Assembly (NCBI RefSeq): GCF_005080685.1
Contig: NZ_CP039371.1
Location: forward strand, 1,736,001-1,800,000
From: Pseudomonas putida
GTDB taxonomy: Bacteria; Pseudomonadota; Gammaproteobacteria; Pseudomonadales; Pseudomonadaceae
Length of the DNA stretch: 64,000 nucleotides
Reading direction: 5' to 3'
Shown: piece by piece, positions 1-8,242 of the stretch
Position numbering within the stretch: the stretch's first letter is position 1
Layout: every line of letters begins with the position of its first letter
Notes under the pieces: model-generated
Told to the model about the DNA's origin: nothing
Seen by the model: only the letters and a program-made list of their open reading frames with translations
The model's database searches: none
Translations under genes and position numbers: made by a program

Positions 1-569
1 GGCGTTGCGCCAACTGATGCGATATCCGAACGATATCCGCATCAACCTGCCGGCCTCGTGCACTCAGTCAGGAGGAGGAATCAACCGTCAGCCGTGGACG
101 CCCGGAGGCATCTGTTCAGGACCTTATCCGCTCGCCGGCAATGTCTGTGGGCCGGTGGCCGGACGCGGTGCTACACGGTCCGAGGGCTGTGCATCTCCAC
201 CCTGCACGTATCCCTGATAATTCGGGTGCTGCCGCGCGCTGAATCCGCAACGGGTTGCATTTTTCGCCAGCGCGCTACCGCGCTGACGCCATTCATGTCC
301 AAGGCAGGTATTTCCGAAGCATTCGCCCGGCGTTGCGTGGAAGCATCGAGGCGGGCAGAGGAACGGCGAAAAGAAGCGGGTAAGCAGGTGAAACACCGCA
401 CTTGTCGTTTTTTTTCGGTCTTCTCTACACGGCGCTGGTGGTGATTCCAGGCAATTCGGTAAACTGGCGAAAACCCCGTAGGACGGCCTCGCGTCCTGGA
501 GAATTGCGTTGGTCAGGGGCCGGCCGAGGGCCTGGTTCCGCTGGCCTGCCGCTTTTGGCGGCGTTCGCG

Positions 570-598
570 ACTATAGCAGTAATGATTAAGTGCTTCAA
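570..598 (-). promoter_or_regulatory. Sigma-70 promoter reading leftward (putative rne promoter)
   Basis: On the minus strand TTGAAG (593-598) and TATAGT (570-575) are separated by 17 bases. Transcription would start near 562 and run out of the left edge. This is the only strong promoter-like match in the intergenic region and is inferred to drive rne. Confidence 0.6.
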
Positions 599-614
599 TT
601 CCATAAAAAATTGT

Positions 615-620
615 TATGAT
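615..620 (+). promoter_or_regulatory. -10 element directly before rluC
   Basis: TATGAT lies seven bases before the rluC ATG at 627, so the predicted transcription start falls on or beside the start codon. No Shine-Dalgarno sequence lies between them. The -35 region is weak. Confidence 0.45.
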
Positions 621-626
621 CCCGCC

Positions 627-1583
627 ATGACGACCAATACCCCCCCGACTTCCGGCGTTCAGCTGATCGAAGTCGCGCCGGAGCTTGCCGGCCAACGCAT
701 CGACAATTTCCTCATCACGGCCCTCAAGGGCGTGCCCAAGACGCTGGTCTACCGCATCCTGCGCAAAGGCGAAGTACGGGTCAACAAGGGCCGTATCAAG
801 CCAGAGTACAAGCTGCAGGCTGGCGACATCGTGCGGGTACCGCCCGTCCGCCTGCCCGAGCGCGACGAGCCGGCGCCGGTCGCCCAGGGGCTGCTGCAGC
901 GCCTGGAGGCCGCGATCGTCTATGAAGACAAGGCGCTGATCGTGATGAACAAGCCGGCTGGCATTGCCGTCCACGGCGGCAGCGGCCTGAGCTTCGGCGT
1001 GATCGAGGCGCTGCGCCAGCTGCGTCCCGATGCCAAGGAGCTCGAGCTGGTGCATCGTCTGGATCGCGACACCTCCGGCCTGCTGATGATCGCCAAGAAG
1101 CGCAGCATGTTGCGCCACCTGCACGCCGCGCTGCGTGGCGATGGTGTCGACAAGCGCTACATGGCCCTGGTGCGTGGGCACTGGCCGACGTCCAAGAAGC
1201 AGGTCAATGCGCCGCTGCTCAAGAGCAATCTGCGCTCGGGCGAGCGCATGGTCGAGGTCAACGACGAAGGCAAGGAGGCGCTGACGATGTTCCGCGTGCT
1301 GCGCCGCTTCGGCGAGTTCGCCACCATCGTCGAGGCGCGCCCGATCACCGGGCGTACCCACCAGATCCGCGTGCACACCTTGCATGCCGGGCACATGATC
1401 GCCGGTGACAGCAAGTACGGCGATGAAGACTTCAGTCGGGAGATCCGCGAGCTGGGCGGCAAGCGGCTGTTCCTGCATGCCTACGCCCTGACCGTGCCCC
1501 TGCCAGATGGTGGCGAGCTGAAGCTCGAAGCGCCGGTTGACGAGGTCTGGGCCAAGACCGTGGAGCGTTTGAGTGCGTCCTGA
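627..1583 (+). CDS. rluC: 23S rRNA pseudouridine synthase RluC
   Basis: 318 aa, cytoplasmic RluA-family pseudouridine synthase; RluC modifies U955, U2504 and U2580 of 23S rRNA (E. coli numbering). An N-terminal S4 RNA-binding domain ([19 protein letters not shown], about 24-90) precedes the catalytic domain with the [11 protein letters not shown] motif that carries the catalytic Asp, and the C-terminal GRTHQIRVH motif. The ATG at 627 is chosen because the family begins shortly before the S4 domain; the frame stays open upstream but that extension has no family support. There is no Shine-Dalgarno sequence, and a -10 box seven bases upstream suggests a leaderless message. The end overlaps the next gene by 11 nt. 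Confidence 0.95.
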   Translation: MTTNTPPTSGVQLIEVAPELAGQRIDNFLITALKGVPKTLVYRILRKGEVRVNKGRIKPEYKLQAGDIVRVPPVRLPERDEPAPVAQGLLQRLEAAIVYEDKALIVMNKPAGIAVHGGSGLSFGVIEALRQLRPDAKELELVHRLDRDTSGLLMIAKKRSMLRHLHAALRGDGVDKRYMALVRGHWPTSKKQVNAPLLKSNLRSGERMVEVNDEGKEALTMFRVLRRFGEFATIVEARPITGRTHQIRVHTLHAGHMIAGDSKYGDEDFSREIRELGGKRLFLHAYALTVPLPDGGELKLEAPVDEVWAKTVERLSAS

Positions 1584-2253
1584 TTATCAACTGCTGATCT
1601 TCGATTGGGACGGCACCCTGGCTGATTCCATCGGCCGTATCGTCGAGGCGATGAGTGTCGCCGCCGAGCGTGCCGGCGAGGCGCCAAGCCAGGAAAACGC
1701 CATCAAGGGCATCATCGGCCTGGCGCTGGATGACGCCATCTCGGTCCTGTATCCGCACCTCGATGCGCACCAGGTCGCGGTGTTCCGTCAGCACTACGCC
1801 GATGTCTACGTGGCCCTCGATCAGCAGCCGTCGCCGCTGTTCGATGGCGTGGCCGAGACGCTCGAGGCTTTTCGCGTCGAGGGCTACCGCATGGCGGTCG
1901 CCACCGGCAAGGCGCGCCGTGGCCTGGATCGGGTGCTCAAGGCGCATGGCTGGGAGCGCTACTTCGACATCACCCGTGCCGCCGACGAGACCCGTGGCAA
2001 GCCGCATCCGCTGATGCTCGAGGAGATCCTCGGCCACTGCCGGGTCGAACCTGGGCGGGCGCTGATGGTCGGAGATTCGGCGTTCGACCTGCAGATGGCC
2101 AGCAACGCCGGCATGCATTCGGTTGCCGTCGGTTATGGCGCCATGTCGCTGTCGGCCCTGGCGGAATTCGGTCCGCAGGTGTGCATCGAGCATTTTTCCC
2201 AGTTGCGCGAGTGGCTGGCAGGTTCCGCGCAATTCCAATTCCAAGGTAGGTGA
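1573..2253 (+). CDS. HAD-superfamily hydrolase, phosphoglycolate phosphatase-like
   Basis: 226 aa with a GTG start inside the 3' end of rluC, so translation is probably coupled. HAD motifs are clear: motif [11 protein letters not shown] (nucleophile Asp plus acid-base Asp), a helical cap, motif [11 protein letters not shown], and motif [13 protein letters not shown]. This is the Gph/PpaX-like subgroup. The substrate cannot be told from sequence; a small phosphomonoester such as 2-phosphoglycolate is possible, and a household phosphatase role is the cautious reading. The conserved pairing with rluC and sppA is seen across Pseudomonas. Confidence 0.85.
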   Translation: MRPDYQLLIFDWDGTLADSIGRIVEAMSVAAERAGEAPSQENAIKGIIGLALDDAISVLYPHLDAHQVAVFRQHYADVYVALDQQPSPLFDGVAETLEAFRVEGYRMAVATGKARRGLDRVLKAHGWERYFDITRAADETRGKPHPLMLEEILGHCRVEPGRALMVGDSAFDLQMASNAGMHSVAVGYGAMSLSALAEFGPQVCIEHFSQLREWLAGSAQFQFQGR

Positions 2254-2255
2254 GC

Positions 2256-3245
2256 ATGGCAGACGAGTGGAAAGCCCCCGAGTCCGAAGCAGAGGAGCGC
2301 GAGGAGCGCAAAAGTTGGAAGCTGCTCGAAAAAACCCTCTTGGCCGGTGTCCAAGAGCAGCGCCGGGCTCGGCGCTGGGGGATTTTCTTCAAGCTGCTGA
2401 CCTTCGTCTACCTGTTCGGCATCCTGGTGCTGTTCCTGCCGCTGGCGGACATGGACAAAGCCGCCTCGCGCAGTGCCAGTCATACGGCATTGGTCGAGGT
2501 GCGCGGCGTGATCGCCGACCAGGAGGCTGCCAGCGCCGACAACATCATCAAGAGCCTGCGAGAGGCCTTCAAGGATTCCAAGACCAAGGCCGTGGTGCTG
2601 CGCATCAATAGCCCTGGCGGAAGCCCGGTGCAGGCTGGCTATGTATATGACGAGATCCGTCGGCTGCGTGGCGAGTATCCGCAAATCAAGCTCTATGCGG
2701 TGATCACCGACCTCGGCGCCTCGGGCGCCTATTACATCGCCAGCGCGGCGGACGAGATCTACGCCGACAAGGCCAGCCTGGTGGGCTCCATCGGCGTTAC
2801 TGCCGCCGGCTATGGTTTCGTTGGCACCATGGAGAAGCTAGGCGTGGAGCGGCGTGCCTATACCTCGGGCGAGCACAAGGCCTTCCTCGATCCGTTCTCG
2901 CCGCAAAAGCCTGATGAGACCGCGTTCTGGCAGAGTGTGCTGGACACCACTCACCAGCAATTCATCGCCATGGTCAAGCAGGGGCGTGGTGAGCGGCTCA
3001 AAGACAAGGAGCATCCCGAGTTGTTCAGTGGCCTGATCTGGTCGGGCGAGCAGGCCAAGGCGTTGGGCCTGGTGGACGGGCTGGGCAGTGCCAGCTATGT
3101 CGCGCGGGATATCGTCGGTGAGAAGGAGTTGGTCGATTTCACCGTGCAGGAATCGCCATTCGATCGCTTCTCCAAGCGCATGGGCGCGAGCGTCGCAGAG
3201 CACCTGGCCATGTGGATGGGCTTCAATGGGCCGCAGCTGCGTTGA
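2256..3245 (+). CDS. sppA: Signal peptide peptidase SppA, short form
   Basis: 329 aa inner-membrane S49 serine protease that degrades cleaved signal peptides. A charged cytoplasmic N-terminus is followed by one membrane segment (about residues 45-65) and a single S49 domain. The Ser/Lys dyad is visible: Ser156 in LGASGAYYIAS and Lys208 in SGEHKAFLDPF, 52 residues apart as in the short Bacillus-type SppA. INSPGGSP forms the substrate-binding loop. The ATG at 2256 is preferred over a GTG six bases earlier because of its spacing from AAGG upstream. It overlaps the end of the HAD phosphatase frame only if the GTG is used. Confidence 0.92.
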   Translation: MADEWKAPESEAEEREERKSWKLLEKTLLAGVQEQRRARRWGIFFKLLTFVYLFGILVLFLPLADMDKAASRSASHTALVEVRGVIADQEAASADNIIKSLREAFKDSKTKAVVLRINSPGGSPVQAGYVYDEIRRLRGEYPQIKLYAVITDLGASGAYYIASAADEIYADKASLVGSIGVTAAGYGFVGTMEKLGVERRAYTSGEHKAFLDPFSPQKPDETAFWQSVLDTTHQQFIAMVKQGRGERLKDKEHPELFSGLIWSGEQAKALGLVDGLGSASYVARDIVGEKELVDFTVQESPFDRFSKRMGASVAEHLAMWMGFNGPQLR

Positions 3246-3344
3246 ATTGGGCGGAGCCCGCTGCGCCGCTTTTGCGGGGCTGCGGGTACCCCGCGGTGCG
3301 GCAGCGGCGTTGGGTCGCGATGGGGCGCAAAGCGGCCCCACATC
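3246..3344. repeat. GC-rich palindromic spacer between convergent genes
   Basis: A 99-bp spacer between convergent sppA and the maf-like gene. It contains GC-rich inverted stretches, including GGGGCGC..GCGGCCCC near 3320-3338, related to the REP family used elsewhere in the window. It probably serves as a shared 3' boundary; no U-rich terminator tail is present. Confidence 0.4.
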
Positions 3345-3923
3345 TCAAGGAATGATTGCGCCTTCCTGGGTTAGCATATCCACCAGCCGAATCAGCGGCA
3401 GCCCGATCAAGCTGGTCGCATCCGGTCCGTGGGTGCTTTGAAACAAGCTCACTCCCAACCCTTCCGCCTTGAAGCTTCCCGCGCAGTCCAGCGGCTGCTC
3501 CGCCGTCACATAGCGCTCCACGCGCTCGCGGTCCAGCTCGCGCATGGTTACCGTAAATGGCACGCAGTCCACCTGGCAGCGCCCAGTGGCGCTGTTCAGC
3601 AGTGCCAGTCCGGTCAGGAAGGTGACTTGCTGCCCACTGGCTTCGAGCAGTTGCTCGCAGGCGCGCTCGAACGTGTGGGGCTTGCCCAGCACCTGTTCGC
3701 CCAGGACCGCGACCTGGTCGGAGCCGATGATCAGATGGCCGGGATATTCGCCCGCCAGCGCCTCGGCCTTGGCCTTGGCAAGCCGTCGTACCAGGTCGGC
3801 AGCCGGCTCGTCATCCAGGCGCCGCTCGTCTATGTCGGGGCTTGCCCAAACGAAGGGCAGGTGCAGGCGGGCGAGCAGTTCGCGGCGGTAGGCAGAGCTT
3901 GAAGCCAATAGCAGGGGCAGCAT
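3345..3923 (-). CDS. Maf-family nucleotide pyrophosphatase, YceF type
   Basis: 192 aa. Maf/HAM1-fold house-cleaning enzyme that hydrolyses modified or non-canonical nucleoside triphosphates to monophosphates; YceF-type members prefer 7-methyl-GTP. The N-terminal LLLASSSAYRRELL motif, the SPDIDER segment, GSDQVAVL and the SFKAEGLG segment match the family. The start at MLPLLLASS is chosen over an upstream in-frame Met that adds twelve residues without family support. Transcribed toward sppA and divergent from yceD, the same arrangement as E. coli yceF-yceD. Confidence 0.92.
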   Translation of the reverse strand: MLPLLLASSSAYRRELLARLHLPFVWASPDIDERRLDDEPAADLVRRLAKAKAEALAGEYPGHLIIGSDQVAVLGEQVLGKPHTFERACEQLLEASGQQVTFLTGLALLNSATGRCQVDCVPFTVTMRELDRERVERYVTAEQPLDCAGSFKAEGLGVSLFQSTHGPDATSLIGLPLIRLVDMLTQEGAIIP

Positions 3924-3981
3924 GGTAGACTCCTGGTCGGTTGAACCAGATTCTAACATGCGCGATGCCGCCTAATTTCCT

Positions 3982-4010
3982 TTGACAGGGGCGGGGGGCA
4001 TCCCTAGAAT
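3982..4010 (+). promoter_or_regulatory. Near-consensus sigma-70 promoter of the yceD-rpmF-plsX operon
   Basis: TTGACA (3982-3987) and TAGAAT (4005-4010) are separated by exactly 17 bases. The predicted start, about 4017, is within three bases of the yceD ATG at 4020, implying a leaderless or near-leaderless transcript. Confidence 0.8.
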
Positions 4011-4019
4011 GCTGCGCCT

Positions 4020-4547
4020 ATGTTGAATGACCCGATTCCACCTCACGTTGACCCGCGCAAATTAGCCGATCGTGGCGTAACCATCACTGGTTCGCTGCAA
4101 CTCGCTGATTTGGAAAGACTCTGCGACCCGCTTTCCGACGATGTCGGTACGGTGCAGGCGAAGTTCGATTTTGAGCGAGATGAACAGCACGTCGTGGTTA
4201 TCCACAGCGCACTGGACGTCGAAGTCAAAATGGTTTGCCAGCGTTGTCTTGAGCTGGTCACCCTGCCGATCCACAGCGAATGTACATACGCCGTGGTGAA
4301 GGAGGGTGCGAATACCCAGTCGTTGCCGAAAGGCTATGACGTGCTGGAACTGGGCGAAGATCCTTTGGATCTGCAGGCCTTGGTCGAGGAGGAGCTGTTG
4401 CTCGCCTTGCCTATCGTGCCTGCTCATCATCCGGAAGAATGCCAGCAGCCGGCGGGCGCAGACGAGCCCGATTCGAGCAAGGACGAGGTATCGCGGTCCA
4501 ACCCGTTCAGTGTTTTGGCGCAGTTAAAGCGTGACCCAAACGTTTAG
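4020..4547 (+). CDS. yceD: DUF177/YceD family protein
   Basis: 175 aa. YceD proteins are conserved upstream of rpmF; family work links them to 23S rRNA accumulation, with plant homologues needed for rRNA processing. The CxxC pair in MVCQRCLELV (about 72-75) and the acidic DPLDLQALVEEELLLALPIVP segment are family hallmarks. The ATG at 4020 has no Shine-Dalgarno sequence and sits almost on the predicted transcription start, yet the residues just after it (PIPPHVDPRKLADRG) look like the normal conserved N-terminus. rpmF follows after 13 bases. Confidence 0.9.
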   Translation: MLNDPIPPHVDPRKLADRGVTITGSLQLADLERLCDPLSDDVGTVQAKFDFERDEQHVVVIHSALDVEVKMVCQRCLELVTLPIHSECTYAVVKEGANTQSLPKGYDVLELGEDPLDLQALVEEELLLALPIVPAHHPEECQQPAGADEPDSSKDEVSRSNPFSVLAQLKRDPNV

Positions 4548-4560
4548 GAGTTAATCAATT

Positions 4561-4743
4561 ATGGCTGTTCAGCAGAACAAAAAATCCCGCTCTGCCCGTG
4601 ACATGCGCCGTTCCCACGACGCCCTGTCGGAAAACGCGCTGTCGGTAGAAAAAACCACCGGTGAAGTACACCTGCGTCACCACGTTTCGCCAGAAGGCGT
4701 ATACCGTGGTCGCAAAGTGATCGACAAGGGCGCCGACGAGTAA
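4561..4743 (+). CDS. rpmF: 50S ribosomal protein L32
   Basis: 60 aa, the full normal length of bL32. The N-terminus [20 protein letters not shown] and the [14 protein letters not shown] end are typical of the gammaproteobacterial form. This version lacks the four zinc-binding Cys found in some bacteria. A ribosome site (AGGAG, 4548-4552) precedes the ATG. The gene links ribosome synthesis to the lipid genes downstream, as in E. coli. Confidence 0.97.
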
Positions 4744-4746
4744 TCC

Positions 4747-5757
4747 TTGTCCGCTCAGATCATCGCGATCGACGCAATGGGCGGGGACTTCGGTCCCCGC
4801 AGCATTGTCCAGGCTAGCATTGCCTGCCTTTCGGCTACTCCCTCGCTGCACCTGACCCTCGTCGGTCAACCCTCCCTCCTTGAAGAGCTTGTCAGTGGCC
4901 TGACCGCCGCGGATCGCGCACGCCTGCAGATTGTGCCGGCCCTTGAGGTGATCGGCATGGACGAGCGGCCCTCCCAGGCGTTGCGGGGCAAGCCGGATTC
5001 GTCGATGCGCATCGCGCTCGAACTGGTGCGTGACGGCAAGGCCCAGGCCTGCGTCAGTGCCGGCAATACCGGGGCGCTGATGGCGCTTTCGCGCTTCGTG
5101 CTCAAGACCCTGCCGGGCATCGATCGGCCGGCCATGGTCGCTGCGATCCCGACCCAGGCGGGTTACTGCCAGTTGCTCGACCTGGGCGCCAATGTCGATT
5201 GCAGCGCCGACAACCTCTATCAGTTCGCCGTCATGGGTTCGGTGGCCGCTCAGGCCCTGGGCATTCATCGGCCGCGGGTGGCGTTGCTCAATATCGGCAC
5301 CGAGGACATCAAGGGCAACCAGCAGGTCAAGCTGGCCGCCAGCTTGTTGCAGAACGCGCGCGGGCTGAACTATATCGGTTTCGTCGAAGGCGATGGCCTG
5401 TATCGCGGCGAGGCGGATGTCGTGGTGTGCGACGGTTTCGTCGGCAATATCCTGCTCAAGTCCAGCGAAGGCCTGGCGACCATGATCGGTGCGCGCATCG
5501 AACAGTTGTTCAAGGGCGGCGCCTTGTCACGGGTGGCTGGGGCGGTGGCGATGCCGCTGCTCAAGCGGTTGCAGGCTGACCTGGCGCCGGCGCGGCACAA
5601 TGGCGCGAGCTTCCTTGGCCTGCAGGGCATCGTCATCAAGAGTCACGGCTCGGCGGGCGTGCAAGGTTTCCAGAGCGCCATCCAGCGGGCGTTGATCGAA
5701 ATCCAGGAAAACCTGCCGCAACGCCTGCACGGGCGGCTCGAGGATTTGTTGCCTTAG
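4747..5757 (+). CDS. plsX: Phosphate acyltransferase PlsX
   Basis: 336 aa. PlsX converts acyl-ACP plus phosphate into acyl-phosphate, the acyl donor for PlsY in the first step of phospholipid synthesis; it is a peripheral membrane enzyme. The N-terminal [12 protein letters not shown] motif, the [11 protein letters not shown] loop and the [10 protein letters not shown] segment are characteristic. The start is TTG at 4747, three bases after the rpmF stop; the IAIDAMGGD motif begins only five codons later, leaving little room for another start. The rare start and tight spacing suggest translational coupling to rpmF. Confidence 0.95.
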   Translation: MSAQIIAIDAMGGDFGPRSIVQASIACLSATPSLHLTLVGQPSLLEELVSGLTAADRARLQIVPALEVIGMDERPSQALRGKPDSSMRIALELVRDGKAQACVSAGNTGALMALSRFVLKTLPGIDRPAMVAAIPTQAGYCQLLDLGANVDCSADNLYQFAVMGSVAAQALGIHRPRVALLNIGTEDIKGNQQVKLAASLLQNARGLNYIGFVEGDGLYRGEADVVVCDGFVGNILLKSSEGLATMIGARIEQLFKGGALSRVAGAVAMPLLKRLQADLAPARHNGASFLGLQGIVIKSHGSAGVQGFQSAIQRALIEIQENLPQRLHGRLEDLLP

Positions 5758-5923
5758 TGTTTGTTTCCGTTGCATCTACACGTACAAAGATCTTAGGCAT
5801 AACAGCCATGAGATGCTTAAATGTGACCGCTTGGTCTGCGTCTTCATCCAAGCTATCAGATTCCGCGCCAGGCCCAAGGCTTGGTGCACCCTATTCGACG
5901 ACAAGATCATAAGGGCTTGTTCA
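5758..5923 (+). other. Spacer before fabD
   Basis: 166 bases without a recognised gene. A short frame runs upstream in phase with fabD but has no family similarity. No confident terminator or promoter is seen, so whether fabD is read from plsX cannot be decided. Confidence 0.4.
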
Positions 5924-6862
5924 ATGTCTGCATCCCTCGCATTCGTCTTCCCCGGTCAAGGTTCCCAGTCGCTGGGCATGCTCGCTGAGCTCGGCGCCGA
6001 AAAGCCGGTGATCTTCGAGACCTTCAAGGAAGCTTCCGAGGCTCTGGGCTACGACCTGTGGAAACTGGTCCAGGAAGGCCCTGAGGAGCAACTCAACCAA
6101 ACCGACAAGACCCAGCCGGCCATCCTCACCGCGTCCATCGCGCTGTGGCGCCTGTGGCTGGAGGAGGGTGGCGCCCAGCCGGCCTTCGTCGCGGGCCACA
6201 GCCTGGGTGAATACAGCGCCCTGGTCGCGGCCGGCAGTATCAGCCTGAAGGACGCCGTGCGTCTGGTAGCGCGCCGCGGCCAGCTGATGCAGGAAGCGGT
6301 CCCGGCCGGGCACGGCGCCATGGCTGCGATCCTCGGCCTGGACGATGCCGTCGTGGTGGAAATCTGCGCCGAAGCTGCCGAAGACGAAGTGGTCAGCGCG
6401 GTGAACTTCAACTCGCCGGGCCAGGTGGTCATCGCCGGTAACAAGGCTGCGGTCGATCGCGCCATCGAGCTGTGCAAGGCCAAGGGTGCCAAGCGTGCCT
6501 TGCCCCTGGCAGTCAGCGTGCCGTCGCACTGCGCACTGATGAAGCCGGCTGCCGAGCGCTTCGCCGAGGCGGTCAACGCCATCGAGTGGAAGGCGCCACA
6601 GATTCCGGTGGTGCAGAACGTTACCGCCGCCATCGCCGCAGACCTCGACGCGCTCAAGCATGACCTGCTGGCGCAGCTGTACCAGCCGGTACGTTGGGTG
6701 GAATGCGTGCAAACCTTGGCCGCCAATGGCGCGGTCAATCTGGTCGAGTGCGGCCCAGGCAAGGTCCTGGCGGGCCTCAACAAGCGTTGTGCCGACGGCG
6801 TGACCACCTACAACCTCAATACCCCCGACGCCGTCGCCGCCACCCGTGCGGCGCTGGCCTGA
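5924..6862 (+). CDS. fabD: Malonyl-CoA:ACP transacylase
   Basis: 312 aa. Transfers malonyl from CoA to ACP, supplying the extender unit for fatty-acid elongation in the cytosol. The FPGQGSQ motif near the N-terminus, the nucleophile Ser93 in GHSLGEYSAL, the oxyanion Gln of the GQGSQ loop and a His in SVPSHCALM (about residue 201) make it look fully functional. The start is set by MSASLAFVFPGQG; the longer upstream frame is unsupported. fabG follows after 16 bases. Confidence 0.97.
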   Translation: MSASLAFVFPGQGSQSLGMLAELGAEKPVIFETFKEASEALGYDLWKLVQEGPEEQLNQTDKTQPAILTASIALWRLWLEEGGAQPAFVAGHSLGEYSALVAAGSISLKDAVRLVARRGQLMQEAVPAGHGAMAAILGLDDAVVVEICAEAAEDEVVSAVNFNSPGQVVIAGNKAAVDRAIELCKAKGAKRALPLAVSVPSHCALMKPAAERFAEAVNAIEWKAPQIPVVQNVTAAIAADLDALKHDLLAQLYQPVRWVECVQTLAANGAVNLVECGPGKVLAGLNKRCADGVTTYNLNTPDAVAATRAALA

Positions 6863-6878
6863 ATTTGGAGAAACTTGC

Positions 6879-7619
6879 ATGAGCCTGCAAGGTAAAGTAG
6901 CACTGGTCACCGGCGCCAGCCGTGGCATCGGCCAGGCGATTGCCCTCGAACTGGGCCGCCAGGGCGCGATCGTGATCGGTACCGCCACGTCCGCCTCGGG
7001 CGCCGAGCGCATTGCCGCCACCCTCAAGGAGCATGGTATCCAGGGTACCGGCATGGAACTCAACGTGACCAGCGACGAGTCCGTCAGTGCTGTGCTCGCG
7101 GCCATCGGCGAGCAATTCGGTGCACCGGCGATCCTGGTCAACAACGCCGGCATTACCCGTGACAACCTCATGCTGCGCATGAAAGACGACGAATGGTTCG
7201 ATGTCGTCGATACCAACCTGAACAGCCTCTACCGTCTGTCCAAGGGTGTGCTGCGTGGCATGACCAAGGCACGTTGGGGTCGTATCATCAGCATCGGTTC
7301 GGTCGTCGGCGCCATGGGCAACGTCGGCCAGGTCAACTACGCTGCTGCCAAGGCCGGCCTGGAAGGCTTCAGTCGCGCCCTGGCGCGTGAAGTCGGCTCG
7401 CGCAACATTACCGTCAACTCGGTGACCCCAGGCTTCATCGACACCGACATGACCCGCGAACTGCCAGAAGCGCAGCGTGAAGCCCTGCAGACCCAGATTC
7501 CGCTGGGCCGCCTGGGCCAGGCCGAGGAAATCGCCAAGGTGGTTTCCTTCCTGGCGTCCGACGGCGCGGCCTATGTCACCGGTGCCACCGTGCCGGTGAA
7601 TGGCGGGATGTACATGTAA
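6879..7619 (+). CDS. fabG: 3-oxoacyl-ACP reductase
   Basis: 246 aa NADPH-dependent short-chain dehydrogenase, the reductive step of each fatty-acid elongation cycle. It has the glycine-rich cofactor motif TGASRGIG (12-19), NNAG, and the catalytic Ser/Tyr/Lys set in SIGSVVGAMGNVGQVNYAAAK. A GGAG ribosome site at 6867-6870 supports the ATG at 6879. Length and C-terminus (TVPVNGGMYM) are typical of FabG. Confidence 0.97.
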   Translation: MSLQGKVALVTGASRGIGQAIALELGRQGAIVIGTATSASGAERIAATLKEHGIQGTGMELNVTSDESVSAVLAAIGEQFGAPAILVNNAGITRDNLMLRMKDDEWFDVVDTNLNSLYRLSKGVLRGMTKARWGRIISIGSVVGAMGNVGQVNYAAAKAGLEGFSRALAREVGSRNITVNSVTPGFIDTDMTRELPEAQREALQTQIPLGRLGQAEEIAKVVSFLASDGAAYVTGATVPVNGGMYM

Positions 7620-7743
7620 CAACGCAAGTCAATGTGACGGATCGGGTAAAAAAAGAGTCATACTCCGAGCCTAAAATCCGTTATAAAGCTGCAACCAGAT
7701 TCCAGACAGAGGGTCGGGTGACTAGTTCGAAGGTGCGTTCTGC

Positions 7744-7771
7744 TTGAAAAGCGAATGTCTTTCTATAAAAT
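7744..7771 (+). promoter_or_regulatory. Probable acpP promoter
   Basis: TTGAAA (7744-7749) and TAAAAT (7766-7771) with a 16-base spacer lie in the 203-bp fabG-acpP gap. The leader would be about 45 nt and contains AGGAG at 7806-7810. acpP is normally expressed far above its neighbours, which fits a separate promoter. Confidence 0.6.
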
Positions 7772-7822
7772 TGGTCACCGGCCAGCTGCCTGACATATGT
7801 CCATTAGGAGTGAAAACTAGGT

Positions 7823-8059
7823 ATGAGCACCATCGAAGAACGCGTCAAGAAAATCGTCGCCGAGCAACTGGGCGTCAAGGAAGAAGAAGTGACTCCTGAG
7901 AAGTCCTTCGTCGATGACCTGGGTGCCGATTCGCTTGACACCGTTGAGCTGGTGATGGCTCTGGAAGAGGAATTCGAGACCGAAATCCCTGACGAAGAAG
8001 CCGAGAAGATCACTACCGTTCAAGCGGCCATCGACTACGTCAACAGCCACAAGGCCTAA
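7823..8059 (+). CDS. acpP: Acyl carrier protein
   Basis: 78 aa acidic four-helix carrier for growing acyl chains. The phosphopantetheine attachment site is Ser37 in [19 protein letters not shown]. Length and composition match housekeeping AcpP rather than a specialised ACP. AGGAG (7806-7810) precedes the ATG. It has its own candidate promoter and is followed by a strong intrinsic terminator, so it is probably expressed as a short, abundant message. Confidence 0.98.
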   Translation: MSTIEERVKKIVAEQLGVKEEEVTPEKSFVDDLGADSLDTVELVMALEEEFETEIPDEEAEKITTVQAAIDYVNSHKA

Positions 8060-8092
8060 GACGCTGTAGTCGACGCTTCTTGTCGAGAAGAA

Positions 8093-8124
8093 CCGCACTG
8101 CCTTTGCCGGCGTGCGGTTTTTTC
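8093..8124 (+). terminator. Intrinsic terminator after acpP
   Basis: CCGCAC (8093-8098) pairs with GTGCGG (8112-8117), followed by TTTTTTC. It ends or attenuates acpP transcription before fabF. Confidence 0.8.
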
Positions 8125-8242
8125 TTTGCCAGCCCCACGTTTCGGTGCGCAGGTAGTGCAGGCACCGAGAGCCTGTTGCCATTTCATTCCTTTGCCTTGA
8201 ATGCAATGGCAAGAGACTCTGTTACTAGAAAAGGAGAGTACT

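Larger units (their letters stand above)
1..626. other. Intergenic region, probable rne 5' leader on the minus strand
   Basis: No convincing protein gene is seen here; the short frames lack ribosome sites and family similarity. In Pseudomonas rluC is normally transcribed away from rne (RNase E), whose coding start would lie left of the window. A good sigma-70 promoter on the minus strand near 570-598 would give a leader of more than 500 nt. Long RNase E leaders that mediate autoregulation are known, and a conserved structure (the rne-II motif) is described in pseudomonads. GC-rich, stem-forming sequence at about 20-400 fits, but neither the motif nor rne itself can be confirmed from what is visible. 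Confidence 0.5.

Noticed and set aside
402..626. In-frame upstream extension of rluC
   Set aside because: The extra 75 codons cover the minus-strand promoter, have no family similarity and no ribosome site.
513..1478. Long minus-strand frame opposite rluC
   Set aside because: A typical shadow of a high-GC gene; no family match, while the plus strand encodes clear RluC motifs.
5921..7216. Long minus-strand frame opposite fabD and fabG
   Set aside because: Composition is that of an antisense shadow; both sense genes are certain.
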